A DNA stretch of 60,000 bases from contig NC_092676.1 in the NCBI RefSeq assembly GCF_964355755.1, forward strand, positions 17,282,288 through 17,342,287, read 5' to 3'. The notes under the pieces were generated by a model, which saw only the letters and a list, made by a program, of their open reading frames with translations, was not told where the DNA came from and ran no database searches. This stretch comes from Antedon mediterranea. Lineage: Eukaryota > Echinodermata > Crinoidea > Comatulida > Antedonidae. Positions 12,206 to 22,349 of this stretch are shown one piece after another (positions within the stretch are counted from its first letter, which is position 1; each line of letters begins with the position of its first letter). The position numbers and the translations under genes are program-made.

Positions 12206-12540
12206 TGTCGGTTTATCCAGGTAAGGTAGGCACGAAATAGACTACACAAACCAACAGTGGTGTTGGTAGTCTATGAGTGCTAGCTTACCTGGATAAACGC
12301 CCTCCCGCCGTCCCCCTTAGACAAGAGGTCTTGCGAAATGATGATGGTGGTTTGTGGGGAGGCTCCCACTTGAGGGCATAGTTCATGGACTATACCATTT
12401 GTGGAGAGGGGTGTTCAATGAAAATTTATACTTTTCGAGGTATATCTCGCTCTTCGAGGAGAAAGGCTATTGTCGGTTTATCCAGGTAAGCTAGCACTCA
12501 TAGACTACCAACACCAATGTTGGTTCAATGTGTAGTATTT
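12206..12540. repeat. Inverted and direct repeat block of a retroelement-like tail
   Basis: A perfect 41-bp inverted repeat has arms at 12258-12298 and 12476-12516, sharing GTTTATCCAGGTAAGCTAGC on the outer side, with 177 bp between them. A third, diverged copy in the same orientation as the right arm starts at 12206; TGTCGGTTTATCCAGGTAA is identical at 12206-12224 and 12471-12489. Such split direct and inverted repeats are a mark of DIRS-type elements, which would fit the decayed frame upstream. A simple foldback element is the alternative. Confidence 0.7.
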
Positions 12541-13844
12541 AATTCAATATGTGAGGTTTCTAACGAAAGTTTATTAATCATTTATTAATGCTAAGTTTAT
12601 TGCAGTCATTAATGGTCATTAAACTCATGCATTCTGTCCATTTATTGTTATCCATACCTCACTAAACTCTGGAATAATTAACACAAAATCAATTTAATTC
12701 AAATCTTTAATATCAAACTATGCAAAAGAACCATATTGTCGTCTTGATTTCTTCGACAATTAAAAAAAAACCCATCCATAGATAAAACAAACTACAAATC
12801 TGTTCTTTGTAATTCAAACTATACATTTATCATTACCTTTTTAATAACTTTTTAATTCAAAATTAAATTAATACAAATACATTGATAGAAATCAGGTTAA
12901 CAATTCTGTTGTCTTGACTTCAACAGTAATAAAAAATCCAAATCAAAAAACTAGAAATTTAATGTTTAAACATTCATATGTACATAATAACAATTATCCT
13001 GTATTTAAAAAGCGCCTTATGTTGTGAAACCTCTCCGGTTATTTTGTGATCTAACATGTATATAAACATACTACTGCAATGCAGCTTAAGTACTGTAATC
13101 AGCGCAAAGGTTTGTCTTGACTTAACTTGTTTATACACCTGGTTGGAGATAGGCAAACATACAGTAAGTAAAGTGTCTAGGATAAAAATGTTTGTTTTTA
13201 ACCCACAATCCCATGATAAATCGTCTTCAAACAAATTACCATATTCAGTGTATGTGTTTCTATTAAAATTTGATTATAATGGAGAGTGAATGTATTAAAT
13301 ATTTTATGTATGTTTATTCCAGTGTTTGCATTAATATCAAATCTGTGTATTAATGCTATTTGTTGATGTATTCTATTCTATTCTATACTGTAAATAAATA
13401 ATACTACTAGTGATTACATGATGAACTCAACAATATGGCCAAATATGAAACAGTATGTGTTAATCTGTTGTTGCTACTTTGCTTTCTTAGGGTTTTTAAA
13501 GAAATGTTAGTATTATTAATTGAAATGTAAATTGTTAGTACAAAAATTAAGAAAGGCTAATAATAATATGTTAGAGATATTCCGTCAAGTCAACTTAAAA
13601 AAATTTAACTTAATGGCAGATTTGAATTTGAGTAAAGAAAACAGCAAACATTTGTTATAAGGCATTGTCTCAGTGTATATTCCAAAAAATGTTATTTTGC
13701 CATAGTGAAATAGTTTAGCTTAGGCCTGGCAACTTCTGGTATAGTATGTAAATAATTTACTTTCAATACATTTAGTATTTGTAAGAGGTGATGCAGTAGT
13801 TGGTAAATGTTTTTACAAGTTTTATTCGAAAAGAGTAGGGGATC

Positions 13845-13985
13845 GTCTCCCGGTGTGCTGATCTGGTAGGCGCTGCACTGCTGACTGCCGTGGGTCCGTG
13901 GAGGGCCTAATCCGAATTTCCTCAGTTTCTAGTTATTAAGCTTGAGGACAAATATTAATACCTTTACCTTACCTACCTTATTCTA
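13845..13985 (+). repeat. Possible SINE-like fragment
   Basis: A GC-richer piece reading GGTGTGCTGATCTGGTAGGC, TGGGTCCGTGGAGGGCC and then a TTATTAAGCTTGAGGACAAA region that resembles the TTTTTCTAAGGACAAAATTA part of the unit at 17610. A degenerate pol III A-box-like start is possible, but no clean B box is seen. Confidence 0.3.
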
Positions 13986-14739
13986 CTCTAAACCCAACTA
14001 TCAATTGTTAATGTCGTCATCATGTTGCCACTACAGTATATTAATTGTAAAAGAGTCCAATCTGTACTATAGAATGATTACAATCATTTATTATCAAAGT
14101 CCTTGGAGGGTTTATTATTTAGACAGTGTTCTCTATCAGAATGGATAGGTTTTTTTTTCTGAATAAAACTAAAAAGAATAAATGAATTATCTGCTTTTGG
14201 CTATGCACGAATATGCAATTTTTTACTTCAATGAGTTTGTGAAGTTCATAAAATGTTTAAAAGATTATGTGTGAAAAATTCAAATTGTTAGTAAGTATTG
14301 ATTTTAGATAAAAAATAAGACATGTTTAGTTGTATTTCTACAGAGTTCTACAGAAAAGCAAAAATATTGATGTTTTAAATTTGTTTTCTTATTTTTTTGC
14401 ACATTCTATTTTACTATGTCGATTTTACATTAAAATAATTTTTTTAAATTACAAAAATGCAAAGAGTGTGAATTTTATTAAATCTCAAGTTTTGGAAAAA
14501 AAATTGGTGTCCTAAGGACATTTATTAAACTTCTTTTTTAATATTAAGAATTACATATATTTTCCTGCTGGCAAAATATATTGTTGAGTCCGTAATTCTC
14601 TTTGACCAAAAATTAGGTCCGAGAAAAATAAAATTATTGTTCTTTTTTATGTATTTTTAAGTGAATTCTTTTAAAGTGCATAATTTGATAAAAACTGCAA
14701 AATTGCCTTAAAAACTTTAAACTTTAAATTTCTTTGCAG

Positions 14740-14923
14740 ATCTTGCGAATCCCAAGTCTAATCGTAACAAAACAGCTGGATTTACTGACCAGGAAAGACA
14801 AGGTTTCACAGATCTTCTGGAAGCTGGATTCATTGACTCATATCGACATCTGTATCCAGAGAAAACTGCCGAGTACTCATTCTGGACGTATATGATGAAT
14901 GCTAGAGCTAAGAACACAGGCTG
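14740..14923 (+). CDS. APEX1: AP endonuclease 1 (APEX1-type), penultimate coding exon
   Basis: Second APEX1 exon in the window. The acceptor is TTTGCAG (ending 14739) and the donor GTAAAT (14924). It completes the phase-1 codon left at 1160 to give Asp, reads 60 codons without a stop, and leaves TG of a split Trp codon (phase 2). Recognisable family blocks are [11 protein letters not shown], then DSYRHLYP, then [15 protein letters not shown]. In human APE1 the FWTYMMNAR segment forms part of the abasic-site pocket (F266) and the minor-groove contact (M270). The exact phase match to both neighbours, and the absence of any stop or frameshift, argue for a functional gene rather than a processed pseudogene. 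Confidence 0.95.
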
Positions 14924-17265
14924 GTAAATATCATTCCATAAATTATTTTTGCACATGATTAGCAGCTTTTCATTTCCTTTAATTATCAACTTGTCATTTG
15001 ATGGATGCTGGTCAAGAAATTGCCCACTCCACTCTCCCATCACAACTTGCTGGTGTCTCAAACCCGGATTTTCTTCAGGTCCAAATGTTCGGAAATCAAT
15101 TTTTGCTATTGAAATTTCATAATAGAAAACCATACTTTGCAAAAAAAAATACAGGGAGATCCCCTAACACCATGACTCCTCCCTAAAAAAAGATGACTGC
15201 AATTTATATTAGTAATTTTTCTAATCACAATCAATAATTTGGAATGGTTTTTCATAGTTTACCAATACCCAATACATGTTTTTTTTTTTTATAATTCCGG
15301 GCTTCATAAGAATAACTTGGATCTTTATACTATACAATACACTTCTCTGCATCTGTTCACTCTCATAAAAAATAACCATTTTATTATCGAAAGTTATCTA
15401 AAATAATTTTACAGTTTTCGAAAGCACATAAATACAGTTTGCTTTAAAATTCAACCTGTTTGCAATGAAAGAGTGCCCAAAGTTGATTTAGACATATGTA
15501 TGTAGGTTTTTCCTCAAAGGGATTATATATTAAACTAGAGAGTAAACTCCAATTTTATCACCTCTAAAAGTTATTCACCACAGAATTGGTAAACAGACAC
15601 ACATAGTTTTAACTTGTGCTGTCTACAGTAGCCACAGTACGCACCACTACTGTATATGTGATGAATTTTGCTGTGGGTATCAATCCGTTGGCATCACTTC
15701 TCTGTGGCCTGGTTTACTCTCTAGCAGTTATAGTATCTTGTATACAGTATTTCCACTTCAGTCAACATTTACAGTTGTTTTTTTAAACTTAATATTTGAT
15801 TCCTCATTTATCTTTATATCTCAGCTAGACATCAAGTCCAGTTCTTTGACTGAGATTATTGTAAAACCATTATTTAATTACTAATTTCAATCAAACGTGT
15901 CAATCGCTGGTCTTACCATAAGTCTGTATCTAATTTATATTCTTTGCCATCACATACATAGTTTGTTTATAATGACTATTAAAAGAGCTTATAGTTTGTA
16001 TCTTAGTGTTTAAATCATTAATTTAATGTTTTAACTTTATAATTTTAATTTGCATTTTAAAATGTCAATATAGTTACAATGCAATAAAATAAAATTGGTT
16101 ATCCACACTTGGCGGATAACCCCTTGTTATTGTCAGGATCTTTTTTTTTTCCATCCTTTAAAACCTTTACTTTACTATGTAGTGTTTTACCCATCCAAAC
16201 CTTAAACAATATTGTTATTCATAGACTTGTATAAAATAGTCTGACTTTGAATCACATAGTTTTCAAACTTTTTGAAAACCAGGTCAGAAAAATGAGTTTT
16301 CATTTGCTCTACTCTGTCCGTTTTAATCAGTAGAAATATTTGTGTGTTTATTTTTTTGTTCAATTCTACTTTTAACTACATACAAGCTAATAAACTTGTA
16401 TTCTCGTGGTATATAATTGCAAAATATAATATGATCAATATCATCAGACAATATTGCGTCAAGTTCTACATGAAAGACAGGTATTTATTATTTAGATTTT
16501 CTTGTAGAATTGGTATCAGTTCGTTGAAATATACTACTTCCTTGCATACTTGTGGCATCAATGACTTATTTGAGTTGAGATAAAGATTGTTGATGCAATC
16601 CTTCCATTATGGTAATCTGAATTATTCCATTTTTCTACTTTAGTACTTTTATATAACTATAATAGTACAATATAACATAACAATTATTTAGTGATCACGA
16701 TTCAACCTCTGAATTATCCTAACTAACTGCACTAAGTAAATGTCAACGTCACATGGCATTTTATGCAAATTAGCGTACCATAAACAAACCTGTAACTGTA
16801 CTGTTACTGTTGTTAAATTACTGTACTGTATGTATGTTTTTTCCATGAAAGAAATCCATGAAATCTTAAAGGTTATTGTAAAGATTTATTTTATAATAAA
16901 CAAGCACGAATGTGCGATACTCGGTACAGCAACAAAAGATTAAAGCTGTAATGATGTCATAAGACCGGATGTAACGTCACATACACATCGCCTCGCTACC
17001 AAATACGGCTATACGGTACCATCTTCGAGACATGATATGGCTGCATCCGGTTTAAAATTTAAAAATCCGGCTCTTATAGCTTTGAGGATATGTCCCTGTA
17101 CATTCATGCCAAATCCCAGCTCAATACTACGAATAAGGGAGGTGTAGTACTTTATAAATCGCACTTTTTACTCAATAGTGTCCAGATGGAAGAGGAGAAG
17201 ATGAGAGAGTACTAGACTCGGGTACCCCGAGTAACAATACGGTAGACATTTTTATCCCGGAGCTA

Positions 17266-17849
17266 CCCTTTAAAGATGTATTGTCCCCCTGAAAATTTTT
17301 TTTCAATTTTATTTTTGTTGAATATGCCATTTTAATATCATATAATAGTTATCCACTTTTACCAAAAATTGGATCAAAAACAAAATTGTTTACCTGAAAA
17401 ACTGTAATTTAAAGCAAAAAATAGTCAAATTGGCTGCCAGCCAATGGATTTTTGGTTGAATTTAACCATTTATTTTGTCATTTTGTAAATGAAAACATAG
17501 TTTGTTTTCGTTTTTTTCTATAGAAGTGATTAACTTTATTAAAACTACAAAATAACATATTCAAAGTTTGATGTAATTAATCTTCATTTTTCATGTTTTT
17601 GAGTGGAGTTGTGACATGTTGGTTATGATGATTGGCTACCACCTGGGTTAAATTCCAGTCACATGTCTGTCAGGATTTTTTCTAAGGACAAAATTACAAC
17701 TCCGCTCCCAAAGACTTGTAATAAGACTTTGTTTATGTAGAACATCTTTTGAACCTCCGAGGGTCCCTAATGATCAGCAATTTCTGGATGGATCACCCTC
17801 ATTAAATATGCCATGGTAAAAAAAAAAAGATCAATCTTTAAAGTGCATG
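17266..17849 (+). mobile_element. TTAAAGATG-family MITE, copy 1, interrupted by a SINE-like unit
   Basis: Starts TTTAAAGATGTATTGTCCCC and ends near AAGATCAATCTTTAAAG, so both ends face inward with TTTAAAGAT. Internal blocks TTGTTGAATATGCCATTTTA, AAAAACTGTAATTTAAAGC and GTCAAATTGGCTGCCAGC recur in reverse orientation at 38806-39143, and the first two at 54524-54718. TTAA at the ends suggests a TTAA-targeting family such as piggyBac or Kolobok. No coding capacity. Confidence 0.7.
17608..17832 (+). repeat. tRNA-derived SINE-like unit
   Basis: TTGGCTACCACCTGG followed by GGTTAAATTCC resembles a tRNA-type pol III B box (GGTTCGANTCC) in a SINE head. The body follows (TTTTTCTAAGGACAAAATTA, AACTCCGCTCCCAAAGAC). 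The end reads CTCATTAAATATGCCATGG with an A-rich run. It sits inside the TTAAAGATG MITE copy. Promoter boxes are degenerate, so it is probably inactive. Confidence 0.5.
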
Positions 17850-18315
17850 TTCACTTTGAAGTCTAACACTGACAGCCTGATTATAAACAATTGTGAGCGT
17901 CTTTTATAGAGCCAAAGTATTTAATATTTTTGTTTAAGTATTTCTACATGTGTATATATGCATTTATTGAGCATTAGTTAGCATTTACATTTTTTTTTAT
18001 CATCTCCATGAGACTTTTATTTTAGCAATTTTACAAATTGGAATTGAGAGTGCCATCATTTAAATGCAGCACACATATAAGCTTTATTTTTATGACAAGT
18101 TAAAATGGATTAAAATTTACAGCATTCTGCATCATGTAACCATTAGAGTCACATCAGTTCTGTTTTATTCTGAATTAGCATGAATTTTATAAATGGAAAA
18201 ATAAGACCAACAATGACATAGACCTTAATTTGACACTAGCATCCTATCATCAATAAACCAGGTTTTAAGTTGTACAACTTTTCACATGATAAGCTCAAAC
18301 ACTTACTTTTTTTCA

Positions 18316-18441
18316 CAGGGGCAGATCCAGACTCGCAATTTTCGAAAGCTAAAATTAAAATTATGAACTACTATTTTATACATACTATTATATTAAATGT
18401 TAATGCTTCCTTATAAAAAAAAAAAGTGTGGATCCTGTTTC
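18316..18441 (+). mobile_element. Short hAT-like non-autonomous remnant
   Basis: CAGGGGCAGATCCAG at 18316-18330 resembles hAT terminal repeats. A weak inverse counterpart (GTGTGGATCCTG) lies about 110 bp downstream. No clear 8-bp duplication. Only the left end is convincing. Confidence 0.35.
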
Positions 18442-18956
18442 ACGCAAAAAAAATAATGTATACATGTAATGTATTGTTAATATTGGTTAATATTTCAAGT
18501 TAAACTTTATTGTATGAGCTACCTGTAAAGCTTTATTATGTGAATTTTTATGATGGTTATACTGCTTATGCCTACTAACTGTATGTATATGTTTTTCATT
18601 TTGATCTGTACAATTTGTTTCTTTGGCTGCTGTTCAATTTTTTTTTAAATAGAATACATTGAATATACTTATTTCCTACTAAATATCTTTGTCCAATATC
18701 CATATGCTTTATGAGAAATCTGTATGTTTGTGTATAATATAACCCCCTGAGTATGAATTAAAAATTATTAAGCAAAAAAATAAATCTTTTAAAGAGAAAA
18801 TAAAGTATGTTTCAGTTTTATTACGTCTATCCATAAAAAAAGTTATTCCTCAGCATTTCACAAGCCCCTGTGGGCATCCTGCCTTCTTTTTAATATCATG
18901 TTTTATTATATTGTAACGTTATATTGTATAAATATTTTTTTATTTCTTTTTTACAG

Positions 18957-19074
18957 GCGTTTGGATTACTTTGTGTTATCTGAGAAACTGCAGCCTAGCT
19001 TGTGTGACAGCGTCATCAGAACCAAGGTGTTTGGCAGTGACCATTGTCCTATTACATTGTTCCTTGCGTTGTGA
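18957..19074 (+). CDS. APEX1: AP endonuclease 1 (APEX1-type), last coding exon with stop
   Basis: Terminal coding exon. After a T-rich tract and acceptor TTACAG it completes the split Trp codon and reads [18 protein letters not shown], then [14 protein letters not shown] and TGA at 19072-19074. The Asp of RLDYF matches catalytic D283 and the His of SDHCP matches catalytic H309 of human APE1. The protein ends LFLAL where the human protein ends LYLAL, so the C-terminus is full length. Together the three exons supply about 138 residues of a roughly 320-residue enzyme. Reading from ATG 18971 in another frame is an artefact. Confidence 0.95.
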
Positions 19075-21100
19075 TCTTACCTACCAGTCTCTAATGCAGA
19101 TATGCAAATATGGTGCTCACTCTCACTGCCTCGTTATTTATGTTTGCAAGTACCTTGCCCTCCGACCACAGTAAGTACATTGGACTAATAATATCGAGTT
19201 TAACAAACTGTACTATACAAACTGCAGAAGATACAAATCAACTTTGTTTCTGGTTCTATGTTTCATCAAAACTAAAAACAATGATACTCTTCTGTTATAA
19301 TGTTTCTTCATACTGAAATGAAAAAATCATTTTGTTGTGTTTAGCAAAAAAGGCTTCTTTATTTGAACCATTTTAATGCAAAATATGTTACTGTTGACTA
19401 CATTGTTGGGTATACAGTGAACTTTTCCTTGTTGTCATGATTATTTTTCTAATGACTCTCGGAATTCATAGAAGATAATACTCCTTTAATTCTTTGGTTC
19501 CTGTTGTATCATTTTGAGAAATGTAGTCTCTTTAAAATCACAGTATAGGCTATAACAATGTGCTTCCATTAAAATTGAATTGTGGTGAAGTCTTGACATC
19601 TTTAGTTGATTTACCAATTGATCCTCAGAAGATAGTTTTTTTTTCTTTCATTGCAAACTTCAAAAGAACCAAATGTTGCGTTTAGGAGTTTACTCTTTTA
19701 AAATCGCAGAAGATGGCTACCATGGAATGTCATTGTATTCTACAAAGTAGAAGAATTTAATTCCTTATACCAATGTTTTCTTTCTTACATTTGTCTTAAA
19801 TGGAAGTGCACTTTGAAACCTATGAATACTACTACAGTGTGTTTTCTATTTTCTTGCTGTATTTGTCCTAATACAGTGGAAGTGTGAACCACTTAAGGTA
19901 CTGCTCTGGCATTGTACTATTAGAAGATGTACAAACAACCAATTTACACTAGAATGATAATGATCAATGGTAAATATACAGTATGCATGCATTTTTTTTA
20001 CATAAAACAAAAGAAATTTGAAAGATAATCATTTATGTTGTATTTGATAAAATAATATTTTTTAAAATTACAATCAAATAACGTCATGATAATCGTTGTA
20101 TTGTCACGATATTATTGCTCTTACTAATCATGATGTCATTTGATTGGAAGTGTGAAAATATTATTTTCATGAAAGATGGCATAAATGAATATTCTATAGT
20201 TCTAGAATGAACAGTTTTTATGTTTCTTTTGTTTTATGTATGAAAAATGCATATTTGTCTATTTATCGTTATCGTCGATCGTTATCGTCCTAGATTAAAT
20301 GGGCCTTTATAGCAGTGAAAAATATTACATTCTTACAGTGTTTTATTGTACTTTCCAGGGAAAATTAGATCCAAAGGACATACCAAGACAAAAATTACTT
20401 ATGTTATACATACATTTTGCATTTAACCATATACAATGTGTATGTGTGTATGCTTTTTCATAATGTCATCAAAGAGACAAGATAGAACAGAGAATATCAT
20501 CAGTCTTATCATTATTCTACTGCATGGTTTTCTTGGAAACACATACAAATCTGTTTTACTATCACATGGTAATCCTCATTAAAACCAAGATATCAATGTC
20601 CTTTTTAATAGTAGACCCAGTTGTTGTAGTTTGTTAAGATCACGCTGAAGAAATCGTCCTATTTCTGCAGTACTGTACTGTTATTATGCTTTTAATATGT
20701 TGTTTTGTATCGATACTGAAACACAATTTGCCATGTTTTCAGTTCATTGATTTTCTTATTCTGTATGCAGTAGTCACTTGTTACTTACAGCGCTTGTTTT
20801 TATATGTTAATTCCAGTTGTCTTTGCAACATTAGTATTTTTTTATGTCTGAGTTTTATCACGCAGCAGTAAATGGCAGCTGCTCTAGACATTTTTTAATT
20901 TACCAAACATTATTATCTGTTTTTGGTTTGTAATTTTGATTTAAGTTACGATTTATTAACACAATTCACTTAAGAACCAAGATGGATTACTAAAATATTT
21001 TAGGGCATCATTTTATCTTTTCTATGATTACACTGTGTATTTATATTTAAGAGACTTGTATGAAACTAGTATTAATAAAATACATACTTTTGTCGTGGTT
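19075..21100 (+). other. Probable APEX1 3' UTR and downstream flank
   Basis: After the APEX1 stop, the first canonical AATAAA I find on the + strand is at 21074-21079. Weaker ATTAAA hexamers lie at 19568 and near 20294. The mRNA end is therefore not settled; a 2-kb UTR or use of a variant signal are both possible. The stretch also contains a TA-rich palindromic MITE (about 19938-20305). No further coding potential was recognised. Confidence 0.4.
19938..20305. mobile_element. ACGATAACGATCGACGATAA-family MITE, copy A
   Basis: Left end CAATTTACACTAGAATGATA and right end TCGATCGTTATCGTCC followed by TAGATTAAATGGGCCT are inverted versions of each other and of the cleaner copy at 55135. The centre carries CAATCAAATAACGTCATGAT facing ATCATGATGTCATTTGATTG. 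Both termini have mutated, and no intact target duplication remains. Confidence 0.75.
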
Positions 21101-21884
21101 TCATTCCATGCAGCAAGTAATCTTTAGTTCCGTTATGATTACAATTCATTTTTTATTATTCATCATTCATTTTTATCTATTTTGCTATTCTACATGAATA
21201 ACCTGCATTAGTATCTGGTTGTTTTGTTTAAAAATGTTCCCATGTTTTCCAATAGAATTTAAGGGTGCCCACATCCACATCTGAAACATCACTTTATCAT
21301 GTGTGCCTGATATAAATTCTTTATCGAATATTTACATTTTATCAAATTGAATCAAATTACTGTAATTATACCTTATTTAATAACTGTATTTAATAGCGTG
21401 ACATTTTTTCTAATTAAAGACCGTTTTCAGCGAAAATTCTGAAATAAGCATGTAGGAACTTAAACCGAGGATATGTATCATTTACACAGACATAGAAAAC
21501 AAAACTGAGCTATAAGAATCAAATTTTAAAGTACTTTCGATTTCCGATTATCTAGGACCTATGTGTTAATATTTCGTCTGAACCTAGAAACCACACAGGC
21601 TGTCAAGGAATAGAACGCGTCCCGAATACCAGGTAAAGACAGGACCAGTCAGGAAAGAATGTGAGATGTCGACCCTTCAATATGATTATAGACTGCGTTT
21701 GTATACGTATGCATTGCTGAGGGAATAAGATGGTCACTCTTCTCAATAAAAAACTTGATTTCGCTTGATTTAATCCTGGTATCTTACACTCACAAATATA
21801 CCTTGGAGAACACCCCGTCTCAATAACTCGGAAAAGATCTTATGACAACCAAACAGTTCCCTTTTCTTGAGAGTATAGATTTAG

Positions 21885-22349
21885 ACATTATGATTGCGAA
21901 ACATACACAAATACGTAGGATCGTTTAAACAAGGCTTGACATGCTTCTAGAATACTCAATATTATTTAGGGACCAAATTGAAGTTATACCACAGTTGTGT
22001 CCAAACTTCTACATGGTTCAGAATGCTGCTGAATTACAACAAATGAAATCAATCAGCCGTCAGTCTTTCACATAAAGAACCTAAGAAGACCTAATATTTT
22101 CAACTAAGAACTCTTTACTCAATGAGAAAAGAAAAGATACAATACTCAATTGGTCATCTGGTGAGAAAAGAAATGGCCGTATTTCAAGGACAGCCCTACA
22201 CCAGAAGGAAAGAGGAAACAAGAAGACCCACATCTACCTGGTGAACTGTAGGAGAGCAGCTGAGATTAAATTCGACCTGGAGAGAGTTCTTGGACCAAAA
22301 TAGACAGGAGTGAATGTCCTTCGTTAAGTAAGTCCTGACTCCCCTTTGA
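21885..22349 (+). pseudogene. Decayed LINE polymerase C-terminal part
   Basis: Three-frame remnant of a non-LTR retrotransposon polymerase. In order: IHKYVGSFKQGL (about 21903), TKLKLYHSCV (21972), then after a frameshift KLLHGSEC and VFHIKNLRR, then after another shift SIGHLVRKE (about 22146), ETRRPTSTW and STWREFLDQNRQE (to 22349). These match the usual ordered blocks downstream of the reverse transcriptase in LINEs (TKLKLY-SCV-LLYGSE, FHTK-LRR, GHV-RK, RPKTTWRR, DR-WR-FV). Several stops and at least two frameshifts show it is dead. Clade not resolved. Confidence 0.8.

Larger units (their letters stand above)
1161..14739 (+). other. APEX1 intron, 13.6 kb, repeat-filled
   Basis: Bounded by donor GTATGT at 1161 and acceptor TTTGCAG ending at 14739, with compatible phase 1 on both sides. 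It contains a partial interspersed repeat (2056-2110), the 23-bp satellite (about 2815-5440), two DNA-transposon-like blocks (5844-7847, about 8066-9977), a decayed retroelement-like frame with inverted repeats (11583-12540) and a possible SINE piece (about 13845-13985). The parts 1161-2055, 9980-11400 and 12540-13840 show nothing I can name beyond AT-rich DNA. Confidence 0.85.
14924..18956 (+). other. APEX1 intron, 4.0 kb
   Basis: Bounded by donor GTAAAT and acceptor TTACAG, phase 2 on both sides. It holds a TTAAAGATG-family MITE (about 17266-17849) with a SINE-like insert and a short hAT-like terminus at 18316. A 62-codon open stretch at 14998-15186 has no family resemblance. The rest is AT-rich with no supported feature. 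Confidence 0.85.

Noticed and set aside
11779-12240. 153-codon open frame
   Set aside because: It overlaps, in another frame, a decayed frame with clearly more protein-like text, and then runs through repeat sequence; composition is low-complexity Arg/Ser/His without a domain.
12974-13289. Overlapping open frames on both strands (86 and 77 codons)
   Set aside because: No family resemblance, AT-rich codon use and mutual overlap; chance ORFs.
14717-15142. 141-codon minus-strand frame
   Set aside because: Antisense to an APEX1 exon for much of its length; no domain recognised.
18971-19174. 67-codon open frame over the last APEX1 exon
   Set aside because: Out of frame with the conserved AP endonuclease reading; shadow of the real exon.
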